Origin: Pedobacter steynii
Lineage (GTDB): Bacteria; Bacteroidota; Bacteroidia; Sphingobacteriales; Sphingobacteriaceae
Assembly: GCF_900103665.1 (NCBI RefSeq)
Contig: NZ_FNGY01000008.1
Coordinates: 62,001-126,000 of the forward strand
Direction of reading: 5' to 3'
DNA: 64,000 nt
The notes beneath the pieces were generated by a model that was not told the origin of the DNA, did no database searches, and saw only the letters and a list, made by a program, of their open reading frames with translations. Positions 34,289 through 42,786 of this stretch are shown here, in pieces; the first letter of the stretch is position 1; each line of letters begins with the position of its first letter. The position numbers and the translations under genes are program-made.

Positions 34289-36675
34289 TGCTTTCCTTTC
34301 TCTTTATCCAGCACCGTAAAAGTCTGCATTAGCCTTTCTCCATTCTCGTCGACCAGTGTCAGGGTATGTTTTCCTGCCGGAGGACTGACCGCGAGCTGGT
34401 GATACGATTTGGTCGTGGCCACATACTCGTTGTCTATATGCCAGTAAATCTTTGCATTGCTGTTGCGGTGTGTCGCATTTAAAACCACCTTTCCTCTGCT
34501 GCCGTCGAATTCTACCGGAATGTAAACGCTGGCATTGTTCTTTGGATAAATCATTTCCATCACATAATTGCTGCCTGCATCGGTACAACCCGGTTTAAAA
34601 GGCGGCAATAGCTTATAATCGCTGTTTTTGATTTTATAGTAATACTCCATTGCTGGTGGAAGCACAAACCAGGGCTGATGAACCATCGTTGCGGTAGATT
34701 CACATTGATCGGTCACCCTAAAAGTAGCGGTCTGGTCCAGGTGGATGAGTTTATGGTAAGGACAAAGCCCTGTTTTCTCTCCGGAAGGGGAAACGAGTTC
34801 TTCCAATGTTTCCCGGCAATATTCACCGGCTTTATAGCCGCTCTGTTTACAGACTTTCATTTTCCGGAGCTGATGTTTAGGCATCTGAAACCATTTGCCA
34901 TTTGGCAGCTGACGGAAGATGTCAAAGAGCACCGGAGCAGCCACGTCAACACCGGTTAAACCAGGCCGGCCTTCGCCATCGGCATTGCCCACCCATACAC
35001 AGACCACATATTGTGCCGTCAGTCCAACCGCCCAGGCATCGCGGAAGCCAAAGCTCGTTCCGGTTTTCCAGGCCACCCTTTGTGAAGAGGAAAACTGTTC
35101 CCAAAGTCCTTCTTCGCCCGGCCTCATGAGTTCTTCCATGGCGTTAAAAGTGTTCCAGATTGAACCATAGTCGATCGTGGAGGTCAGCTGGGTTTCGTAA
35201 GTGTCAAAACGTTCATCCCGTTTCGCTTTCACATAACGGGGTGCATCGTAATCATGAGGGTTATATTTTCCCTGGTATTCATTGAAATGATTCAGTGTCC
35301 TTGCCATACCCATATACGTTTTGGCGAGGTCCCACATCGTCACTTCACTGCCACCCAGGATCAGCGATAAGCCATAATGATCTGCCGGTTGGTTCAGGGT
35401 GCTGATGCCCATTTTCTTGAGCTTATCATAGAAGCGCTGGTATTTATAGCTCTGCAGCATTTTCACGGCTGGAATGTTCAGGGAACGGCTCAATGCCCGG
35501 TCTGCGGGAATGGCGCCATCGTAGCCCAAATCATAATTCTGAGGGGAATACCCATTGATCTGCGTAGGCACATCAGGAATCAGGGTTTTGGGCAGGATAA
35601 AACCATCGTTCAGCATGCCCGCATACAGCAAGGGCTTTAAAGTACTGCCCGGACTTCTGGGGGCCTTAATCATGTCTACATGACTTTCGAGTTCTTTATT
35701 TTCCGGTTGATAAATGTTCCCGACATAGCTGAGCACCGTTCCGTTTTTAACATCCAGCACCAATGCGGCGATGTTATTGATGTCGTTGGCCCGGTAGCGG
35801 TTGTTGTAGCGTTTCAATAGGGCATTCAGCTTCAGCTGCAGGTCAAAGTCCAGCGTAGACCTGAGGCTGGTGCTTTGTAAGGCTTGCTCTTCTGCTTTAA
35901 AGCGGTTGAGCAGGTGGGGGGCATTTTGTGGCAGCTGCTGAGGTTTTCCAGGGATGGGTTCCAGCTTGGATAAGTTGGCGGTTTCCTGGTCTATCATTTT
36001 TAACCCTGCAATTTTATCCAGCAGGTCGTTTCTCTTTTTGATCAGCTTTGCGGAGTTTTTACCGGGATGGACGAGGGAAGGGCTGTTTGGAAGAACAGCA
36101 AGGGTCGCCATTTCTCCCCAGGATAAGCTCCCGGCACTTCGCCCGAAATACCGCCAGGAAGCCGCTTCCAGGCCAACGACATTGCTGCCAAAAGGAGCGT
36201 TTGCGGCATATAATTTCAGGATATCTGTTTTAGAATGCGTCAGTTCCAGCCGAAAGGCCAGGATAACTTCAATCAGCTTCTGCCAGACCGTGCGGCTTTC
36301 TCTGCGCGACAGGCGGATGACTTGCATCGTTAAGGTGCTGCCGCCACTCACCACGCTTTTGGCCTTCAGGTTTTGACGCATCGCCCTCGCCATCGCCAGG
36401 AAATCTATCCCCGGATGGGTAAAAAAGCGCTTGTCCTCAAAGGCGACAATACATTGCTGAAACTTCTGCGGAATCGTATCTGCCACAGGGAAGCGCCATT
36501 GCCCGTCTTTGGCGATGGCGGCGCTTAACAATTCCCCATTGGAAGCTTCTACCACATAAGAGGTAGGATTTAAGAATAATTTTGATGGCAAAAGGAACCA
36601 AAACCAGCACAACAATAAGACGCAAATCACATCGCTGAACACCAGTTTTGGTTCGTAACTGAACTTTTTAAACAT
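34285..36675 (-). CDS. pbpC: Penicillin-binding protein 1C
   Basis: 796 residues. After one N-terminal membrane helix comes the glycosyltransferase domain with EDKRFFTHPGID (about 75) and GGSTLTMQVIRLSR (about 114), then the transpeptidase with SPGSTLKPLLYAGML (nucleophile Ser, SxxK), SLNIPAVK (SxN) and WKTGTSFGFRDAW (KTG), and a C-terminal BiPBP-type beta domain (FEFDGSRGKVVLNATH-like). It polymerises and cross-links murein at the outer face of the inner membrane. The giant macroglobulin gene ends two bases before pbpC begins, so they form a single operon. Confidence 0.95.
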   Translation of the reverse strand: MFKKFSYEPKLVFSDVICVLLLCWFWFLLPSKLFLNPTSYVVEASNGELLSAAIAKDGQWRFPVADTIPQKFQQCIVAFEDKRFFTHPGIDFLAMARAMRQNLKAKSVVSGGSTLTMQVIRLSRRESRTVWQKLIEVILAFRLELTHSKTDILKLYAANAPFGSNVVGLEAASWRYFGRSAGSLSWGEMATLAVLPNSPSLVHPGKNSAKLIKKRNDLLDKIAGLKMIDQETANLSKLEPIPGKPQQLPQNAPHLLNRFKAEEQALQSTSLRSTLDFDLQLKLNALLKRYNNRYRANDINNIAALVLDVKNGTVLSYVGNIYQPENKELESHVDMIKAPRSPGSTLKPLLYAGMLNDGFILPKTLIPDVPTQINGYSPQNYDLGYDGAIPADRALSRSLNIPAVKMLQSYKYQRFYDKLKKMGISTLNQPADHYGLSLILGGSEVTMWDLAKTYMGMARTLNHFNEYQGKYNPHDYDAPRYVKAKRDERFDTYETQLTSTIDYGSIWNTFNAMEELMRPGEEGLWEQFSSSQRVAWKTGTSFGFRDAWAVGLTAQYVVCVWVGNADGEGRPGLTGVDVAAPVLFDIFRQLPNGKWFQMPKHQLRKMKVCKQSGYKAGEYCRETLEELVSPSGEKTGLCPYHKLIHLDQTATFRVTDQCESTATMVHQPWFVLPPAMEYYYKIKNSDYKLLPPFKPGCTDAGSNYVMEMIYPKNNASVYIPVEFDGSRGKVVLNATHRNSNAKIYWHIDNEYVATTKSYHQLAVSPPAGKHTLTLVDENGERLMQTFTVLDKEKGKH

Positions 36676-36676
36676 G

Positions 36677-39600
36677 CTACTTAATTACCTGCACCCATTT
36701 CCCTGCCGTAGTTGCACTAATATTGTCGTTATACATTGCTTCACACTGTACTGCTGAAAGGTAATAGCGACCGATATAGGACGCGTTTAACAGCACTTTG
36801 TAAGTTACCGTCTCATTCTCCCTCAGGTTGAAATAAGTGAACACACGGTCGTCCCTGATGTCTCTGTACGTATATGGCGAAGAAGCAACAGCACTCTCAC
36901 TGTCGTTGATCCTGTTATTGATGATCTCCCAGCCGGAAGGGAAGATCTGCGTCAATGCCATTTGCTCATAATAACCCATTCTTCCCGGGTTTTTGATCGT
37001 CACCTCTGCATAGAAATCTGTTCCTTGTTTTAAGGTCGATGGATCCAGTGATTTTCCATTTAACAATTTATAGTCGATGTTCATTTCCAGCGCCTCTGCA
37101 TTGTTCGGCAGGAAGTTGTTTTGTCCGGCCGAAGGTTGCCCCTGAAGGATCAGACGTCCGAATAAAACACGGTCGCCGGTATTGTTGATGACTACGCCGT
37201 TTCCACCTTTAAAGGTTAAATCGGTAATGTTCATGAACTGACTGGAATTTGTAGTTCCGCTTTTTCCATCGATTTTATAGTTGTATTTCAGTGTATTTGA
37301 AGCGGTATTGGCGCCACAGAACTTGGCAATCGCCAGTAAACTGTAAGCCGTAGTTTGCGTACTGTACCAGTCGTCCCTGCCTAATTTGGCTGCCAGTGGC
37401 TGGATCAGCTGTGCTGCTGCCGATTTACGGCCAAGAAGGGTTAAGGTTTCCAGGATCATTGCCTGATCACGTACATCAGAGCCATAGGTTCCGCCCATTT
37501 GGTTATAAGGTTTCACTTCTGTGGCCAGCCCTTTGATCAGACCATTCGCCGCATCGGCTTGTCCGGCCAGTTTATAAGCCGCTGCCAGTCGCCATTTAGC
37601 GGTTTCCGACAAGTACTGGAAGGCTTTTAACCTGTTCATCGCTGCCATTTCCGGTCTTTTAGCGAGTGCAAGCACATATAAACGGTAAGACTGAGACAGG
37701 TCACCACCATAGAAATTGGTACTGTTTGGTGCCCAGTTCGCCGCTTTACTTTTCAGGTAACGCAGCAATTCGTCCAGCATGCCCACCGGAAGGGTATAAC
37801 CTGCATTTTGTGCTTCTACCAGGAAGTGCCCGGCATAATTACTTCCCCATTCGTCGGAAGTACCTGCACCCGGCCAGTAGCCTAAGCCACCATCTCCGGT
37901 CTGGAAGCCGCGTAATTTATTGATTCCTGCTTTCAGGTTTCTTTCTGTCGTCGCTTTTTGCTGCTCTGTAAGCGGTGTTAACTTATTGAGGAACAACTGA
38001 GGGAATACTCCTGAGGTGGTCTGTTCTACACAACCATGGGGATATTGCATCAGGTAACTCAATCGTTTTTTAAGGTTGATCGGAGGGATGGTAGAGAGTT
38101 CCAGACTTCCCGTATTTGTTCCTGCCATGCCTACAGGCAGGTAAGAATTAACCCAGTTTTTGCCCGGCTCAATCACAATAGGAACCACATTGGTGATGTA
38201 TGGATTCGGGTTTCTGATGTCCAGTTCTACATCGTAGGCTGTTTTCTCTGCACCACTCTGTGCAATCAGTTTTACCTTGGCAATGCCCGTCATTTCCGGA
38301 ACTTTGATTTCAAAGTAAGCCATTTGCTCTCCCGGTTGTTTGAAAGTCAGCTGTTGTGTTTTACCACCGATGACTTCCAGGTTCGCAGATTGCAATTGCA
38401 GGGTGACATTTTTAAGGTTCTTTTCTGTCGCAAATACGGTTGCAGGCAGGGTGAAGCTTTCTCCCGGACCGATTACCCTTGGCAAAGTTGCCAGTAGCAT
38501 CAACGGTTTTTTAACCTGTACACTTTTCTCTGCGAAGCCATAAGCGCCATCCTGACCGGCAACAACCATCGCCCTTATCGCACCAATATATTGAGGCAGT
38601 TTAAATTTATGGGTATTGCTTGCGCCTTTAGAAAGTGCAAAAGGGCCGAGATATTTCACGACAGGAACAAACCTGTTTGCTTTTGCAGGGCTGAGGTTCT
38701 TGTTGATGCTTCCATCACCACCAATGCTCAGGATTCTTTCCAGGTTACCGCCCCATGCACCGAGCACATAATCAAATAAATCCCATGTTTTTACGCCCAA
38801 ACCTTCACGGGCATAGAAGATGCCATGAGGATCAGGCGTTTTAAACCTGGTCAGATCGAGCAAACCTTCGTCTACAATGGCAATGGTATAGGTCATTGCT
38901 TTTCCGTTTTGTTCTGTTACCGTAATGTTGCTTTCCGTTTCCGGTTTCAGTTTATCGGCCATTTTGATCATTGGTTTTAAGATCGTTTCCGGATCTTCAA
39001 TGAGCAAAGGAATGGCACCGTACATCCGGATAGGGAGGTCGTTCAGTGTTTGTGCATGTGGTTGTAACAGCGTCACATTGGCAAACACATTCGGTGCCAT
39101 GTTCTTTTCTGCTTTAAACTTAAATTGTGTTTGTCCGGCTTTGGTATCGGTCCAGAAAGTCTTTAACACCTTACTTCCATTTTCAATCGAAATCAATGCC
39201 CTGCCATCTTTTCCCGAAGGAATGGTCAGCACAACTTCTTCACCTACTTTAAATTTGGTTTTATTGGCGGTGAAAGAAAGCATGGATGCTTCCGTAGGAT
39301 TGCTGTTTTGTTCACGTTGCGCCCATCCCGGCCAATCGATATAGACCGATTTACCGGAAACATGGCCTCCGTTATGGTCTCTCACCAGGATCATGTAACG
39401 ACCCCATTCCGGTTCTTCGACCCTCAGGTTCCAGCTGGCTTTACCACCGCTGATCTGAACGGTTTCTTTTTTAATCAGTTTATTATAGGAGTTCTGCGTG
39501 AAATTGGCAAAGGAATTCTCATTGTCCTGTTCCCACCACCAGCGCCATTGCACTTTATACAATTCTACATCTACAGATTTTGATCCGCCAAGCAGTTTTC

Positions 39601-42286
39601 CATCTCTGTTGACATTGACAATGTCTATTTTATGGTCCTGACCGGTGAGCAGCATTCCACTTAAACGGTCTCCTTCCGGCGCTTTAATGCCGTAGTAGTC
39701 GGAATACACATGGTAGGGGATACTGAAATTGTCTATACTGAAGTTACCACCGGCTTCGAACACTTTAATCGCAAAATTGGCTTTCAGCATTCCCGGAGCA
39801 GTATTGTTTTCACTTAAATTCGTGCTTACCGCGGCGGTTCCGTTTTCATTTAAGGTGCCTTCAAAGATCGTTTTCAGCTGCGACTGGAACGAAACGGTCG
39901 GGTTGTCGAAACTATAATTTTCAAAGCCCTTAAAGGTCGTCTGCATGGTATTCAGACTTACATCCACCTTCGCTTTCAGGTTCTTGCCCGGCGCGCCAAA
40001 TAACCAGGTTGCCGTAAGGGAAGCCGCAGCTCCGTTTCCGGAACCCAGATAAGGACGGTTGCCATAGTCGAAATTGATCTTCAACCGGTTTGGCATCACC
40101 GTTTCAATCTTAATGGTTTTAGAAAAAGTGGCTCCACCGGCTTTCACTTTTGCCAGCCAGTTTCCTGTTGGTGCGGTACTTTCGGTAGCCGTTCTGAAGG
40201 CGTAGAACCCATTTAAAGGTTTTCCATTGATCATCCTTTTAACGAGTTGCCCCTGTGGATTATAAAATTCGAAAGTTACCGGATAACCGCCAGGTAGCTT
40301 TTTCAGTTTATCTTCCAGAATGAAAGAAAGGAACACCGAATCTCCGGGACGCCAAACGCCACGTTCTCCGTAGATGAATCCTTTTAAGCCGTTTTGCACC
40401 ACATCTCCACCTACATCAAACCTGCTCAATGGAAGAGAACTTCCATCGTCCAGTTTCAGATAACCACGCTCATCGCCATTTTTAGCGATCAACAGGAAAG
40501 GTTTCTTTTTAAGGTCAAATGAGGCCATTCCATCGCCGTCTGTTTTTACGGTATGGATCACCTGTTTCTGATAATCCAGCAATTCTAACGTAACACCGCT
40601 CAGTGTTTTTGCCGTTAACAGATCTGTCGCAATGATCATCATGCTGTTGTCGTTGCCACGTTTGGCAATCAGGCCAATATTTGAAGCGATCAGGTTCCTG
40701 CTTGCCCAGCGTTCACTGGTATAGTAGGATGGCGTACAAGGATTATCCCGGTCTTCCCAACGGTAATTGTTGGGGTAATTGCTGTTGTACCGGCTCCAGA
40801 AATCATCGTCTTCATCGATCTTCTCTCCGTAGCCGCCGTATTCATCTTCTTCTCCTGAAACCGCTGAAGCATCTGAATCATCGCTGTTTTCTGTATTGGC
40901 TTCCACACATTTAAAGACGTTATATTCTCTTCTGAAACCAACGGTAACACGATACATTGCACCTGGTTCTGTACGGATAATCTTATCCAGATCGAGGGTG
41001 AAACGGTTTTTCTTATGCAGGTCCAGCGCTTTATCCTCATCCAGGCGAATGGTTTTCTGTACGATAGGTTTCCCTACACGGCGAAGTTCCTGTCCGTCTT
41101 TATAATTGTTGGTCTGGAAAAATTGCGGGATATTGTTCTCATAGATTTTGATCACCGTTACATCCACAGCTTTTAAGTTTACTGCTTCAAATGGTAAAAC
41201 CAGTTTCCCAGAAGTAGGTAGGATGCTTCCGCTTCCGGCAATGGTTACCGAAGGCAGTTTATTCTCAAAAACGATATTTGCTGTTTTAGCAGCGGATAGT
41301 TTAACACTGTTGATATTTTCGACACCTTCGTTCACCGTGAACGCATAATTTCCTTCCAGTGTTTCGGCAGAATACACCTTCACCTGACTGGCATCTATGG
41401 TAAACCTCAGGTCAGTCAGCTGGGCAAGGGAGATCAATCCGTTCAGGTCCTGTGCTACGTTAATCGGCTCAGAGAACTGAACGAGCGCAAAATCTTCCAG
41501 ATCCTGTATGGCTTTCATGTTCAGGATTTTGAAAACACCCAGTGCAGGAACTTCCAGCACTTCTTCTCCTTTACCTGGTGCATCAATGGGATCACCGGAC
41601 CAGATGAGCTTTAAGGGATTGTCGGATTTTGTTTTCTTAATGCTGTCTACGGTAAAAGTAGAAACGTTTTTTGCAGGATTGTGCTGCCATTTCACTTTTA
41701 AGGATTGCGGGAAATCTATTTTTAAGGCTTTTTCAATTTGCTTTGGATCTTCCTGATCGGAAGTCAGCACTTCTCCGCTTAATTTCATATAATCAAGGGA
41801 AGTATTGTTTTGAGAAACCAGTCCGTTTTGCGTCAGGCTAAGTCCGGGACTGATGACTCTGAAATTGAATTCAAATTCTTCCAGGCCTTTTTCCGTTTCC
41901 GTCACTTTGTTCAGGTTGAAGGTCGCTTCGTAATCTTCTCCGGGTTTCAAAGGCTCATCGGGTCTGAATTCCAGGGTCTGGGAGTCGATCCAATACGTTT
42001 TTCCTTTTACAGAAGGGGAGAAGCTGAACAGGTCCCGGGAATCGGCCACGCCAATATCACTCATGGTTTTCACCTGACTGGCCAGATGGAGCCTGACATA
42101 ACTTTTCTTGGAAACTGTTCCCGAGGTATAGGCTTCTATGTATTTAGAATAAGCCTGATTGTAGTCTTTTGGTCTTTCTTTTTTGAAAAAGAAGAGCGAG
42201 GCAAGGCCGATGATGATGACCGCTACCGAGCCGATAATAATTCCTTTTTTATTCTTCTGAATAAATGGAGATGACGTGAATTTCAT
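36677..42286 (-). CDS. Bacterial alpha-2-macroglobulin (YfhM/YfaS-like)
   Basis: 1,869 residues. One membrane helix (about 15-32, IIIGSVAVIIIGLASLFFF) anchors it to the inner membrane; there is no lipobox. Repeated MG beta-domains follow, including GYGGYGEKIDEDDDFW, an acidic insert near residue 480, and then RGVWRPGDSVFLS (MG2-like), a bait-region stretch, and a thioester domain with YPHGCVEQTTSG in which Cys1419 would form the thioester with the following Gln. The C-terminal half reads LKAGINKLRGFQTGDGGLGYWPG. Such proteins trap attacking proteases in the periplasm, and pairing with PBP1C for murein repair after damage is a known arrangement. Confidence 0.95.
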   Translation of the reverse strand: MKFTSSPFIQKNKKGIIIGSVAVIIIGLASLFFFKKERPKDYNQAYSKYIEAYTSGTVSKKSYVRLHLASQVKTMSDIGVADSRDLFSFSPSVKGKTYWIDSQTLEFRPDEPLKPGEDYEATFNLNKVTETEKGLEEFEFNFRVISPGLSLTQNGLVSQNNTSLDYMKLSGEVLTSDQEDPKQIEKALKIDFPQSLKVKWQHNPAKNVSTFTVDSIKKTKSDNPLKLIWSGDPIDAPGKGEEVLEVPALGVFKILNMKAIQDLEDFALVQFSEPINVAQDLNGLISLAQLTDLRFTIDASQVKVYSAETLEGNYAFTVNEGVENINSVKLSAAKTANIVFENKLPSVTIAGSGSILPTSGKLVLPFEAVNLKAVDVTVIKIYENNIPQFFQTNNYKDGQELRRVGKPIVQKTIRLDEDKALDLHKKNRFTLDLDKIIRTEPGAMYRVTVGFRREYNVFKCVEANTENSDDSDASAVSGEEDEYGGYGEKIDEDDDFWSRYNSNYPNNYRWEDRDNPCTPSYYTSERWASRNLIASNIGLIAKRGNDNSMMIIATDLLTAKTLSGVTLELLDYQKQVIHTVKTDGDGMASFDLKKKPFLLIAKNGDERGYLKLDDGSSLPLSRFDVGGDVVQNGLKGFIYGERGVWRPGDSVFLSFILEDKLKKLPGGYPVTFEFYNPQGQLVKRMINGKPLNGFYAFRTATESTAPTGNWLAKVKAGGATFSKTIKIETVMPNRLKINFDYGNRPYLGSGNGAAASLTATWLFGAPGKNLKAKVDVSLNTMQTTFKGFENYSFDNPTVSFQSQLKTIFEGTLNENGTAAVSTNLSENNTAPGMLKANFAIKVFEAGGNFSIDNFSIPYHVYSDYYGIKAPEGDRLSGMLLTGQDHKIDIVNVNRDGKLLGGSKSVDVELYKVQWRWWWEQDNENSFANFTQNSYNKLIKKETVQISGGKASWNLRVEEPEWGRYMILVRDHNGGHVSGKSVYIDWPGWAQREQNSNPTEASMLSFTANKTKFKVGEEVVLTIPSGKDGRALISIENGSKVLKTFWTDTKAGQTQFKFKAEKNMAPNVFANVTLLQPHAQTLNDLPIRMYGAIPLLIEDPETILKPMIKMADKLKPETESNITVTEQNGKAMTYTIAIVDEGLLDLTRFKTPDPHGIFYAREGLGVKTWDLFDYVLGAWGGNLERILSIGGDGSINKNLSPAKANRFVPVVKYLGPFALSKGASNTHKFKLPQYIGAIRAMVVAGQDGAYGFAEKSVQVKKPLMLLATLPRVIGPGESFTLPATVFATEKNLKNVTLQLQSANLEVIGGKTQQLTFKQPGEQMAYFEIKVPEMTGIAKVKLIAQSGAEKTAYDVELDIRNPNPYITNVVPIVIEPGKNWVNSYLPVGMAGTNTGSLELSTIPPINLKKRLSYLMQYPHGCVEQTTSGVFPQLFLNKLTPLTEQQKATTERNLKAGINKLRGFQTGDGGLGYWPGAGTSDEWGSNYAGHFLVEAQNAGYTLPVGMLDELLRYLKSKAANWAPNSTNFYGGDLSQSYRLYVLALAKRPEMAAMNRLKAFQYLSETAKWRLAAAYKLAGQADAANGLIKGLATEVKPYNQMGGTYGSDVRDQAMILETLTLLGRKSAAAQLIQPLAAKLGRDDWYSTQTTAYSLLAIAKFCGANTASNTLKYNYKIDGKSGTTNSSQFMNITDLTFKGGNGVVINNTGDRVLFGRLILQGQPSAGQNNFLPNNAEALEMNIDYKLLNGKSLDPSTLKQGTDFYAEVTIKNPGRMGYYEQMALTQIFPSGWEIINNRINDSESAVASSPYTYRDIRDDRVFTYFNLRENETVTYKVLLNASYIGRYYLSAVQCEAMYNDNISATTAGKWVQVIK

Positions 42287-42359
42287 ACACTTTTATGGTA
42301 AAGTTGGAGATGTGCATGAAAATTAGCAAAAAGGATTGGTATCGGAAACTAAACCGAAA

Positions 42360-42764
42360 TTATTTTATCATCACACCCGGCATATTTACCAAAGGAATCC
42401 GGATTAAATTATCATCAACGATACTTTCAGGAAGGAAAATAAATTTTTTATCATAGATCACCTCGTCGAGGTAATAGCTTAACCAATATTCATTGGTTAA
42501 GCCAAAAACTTCAGGATCTATTGCTTCAACGCCTGTAAAAGAACGGGGCTGAAGGTCTCCGAGTGAATGTCTGAGCACAGAGGTCTGCACCATTCTGCCA
42601 TCTTTTTCTCCGTAGCCTTTAGAGCTGATCAACACATTTTTCAATGGTTTATCTTTCAGGTTAATCAGGTAGACAGTCCAGTTTTTTACTTCCGGGCTTT
42701 CGCTCTTCAGCACTACTGCAACGGCAATGTCTTGTACTATATTTTCAGGGAGATCTTTCTTCAT
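42360..42764 (-). CDS. Protein of unknown function, 134 residues, after topA
   Basis: A soluble, acidic protein beginning MKKDLPENIVQDIAVAVVLK and continuing KNWTVYLINLKDKPLKNVLISSKGYGEKDGRMV, then ALDPEVFGLTNEYWLSYYLDEV-like strands to NMPGVMIK. The regular alternation suggests an all-beta fold. It lies 22 bases after the topA stop on the same strand and probably shares its message. I recognise no domain; it seems to be a conserved Bacteroidota hypothetical. Confidence 0.78.
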   Translation of the reverse strand: MKKDLPENIVQDIAVAVVLKSESPEVKNWTVYLINLKDKPLKNVLISSKGYGEKDGRMVQTSVLRHSLGDLQPRSFTGVEAIDPEVFGLTNEYWLSYYLDEVIYDKKFIFLPESIVDDNLIRIPLVNMPGVMIK

Positions 42765-42786
42765 ATCTGCATTGAGCAGGCAAAGC

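Noticed and set aside
41810..42274. A 154-codon frame antisense to the macroglobulin gene
   Set aside because: No recognisable protein features; the opposite frame is a clear gene.
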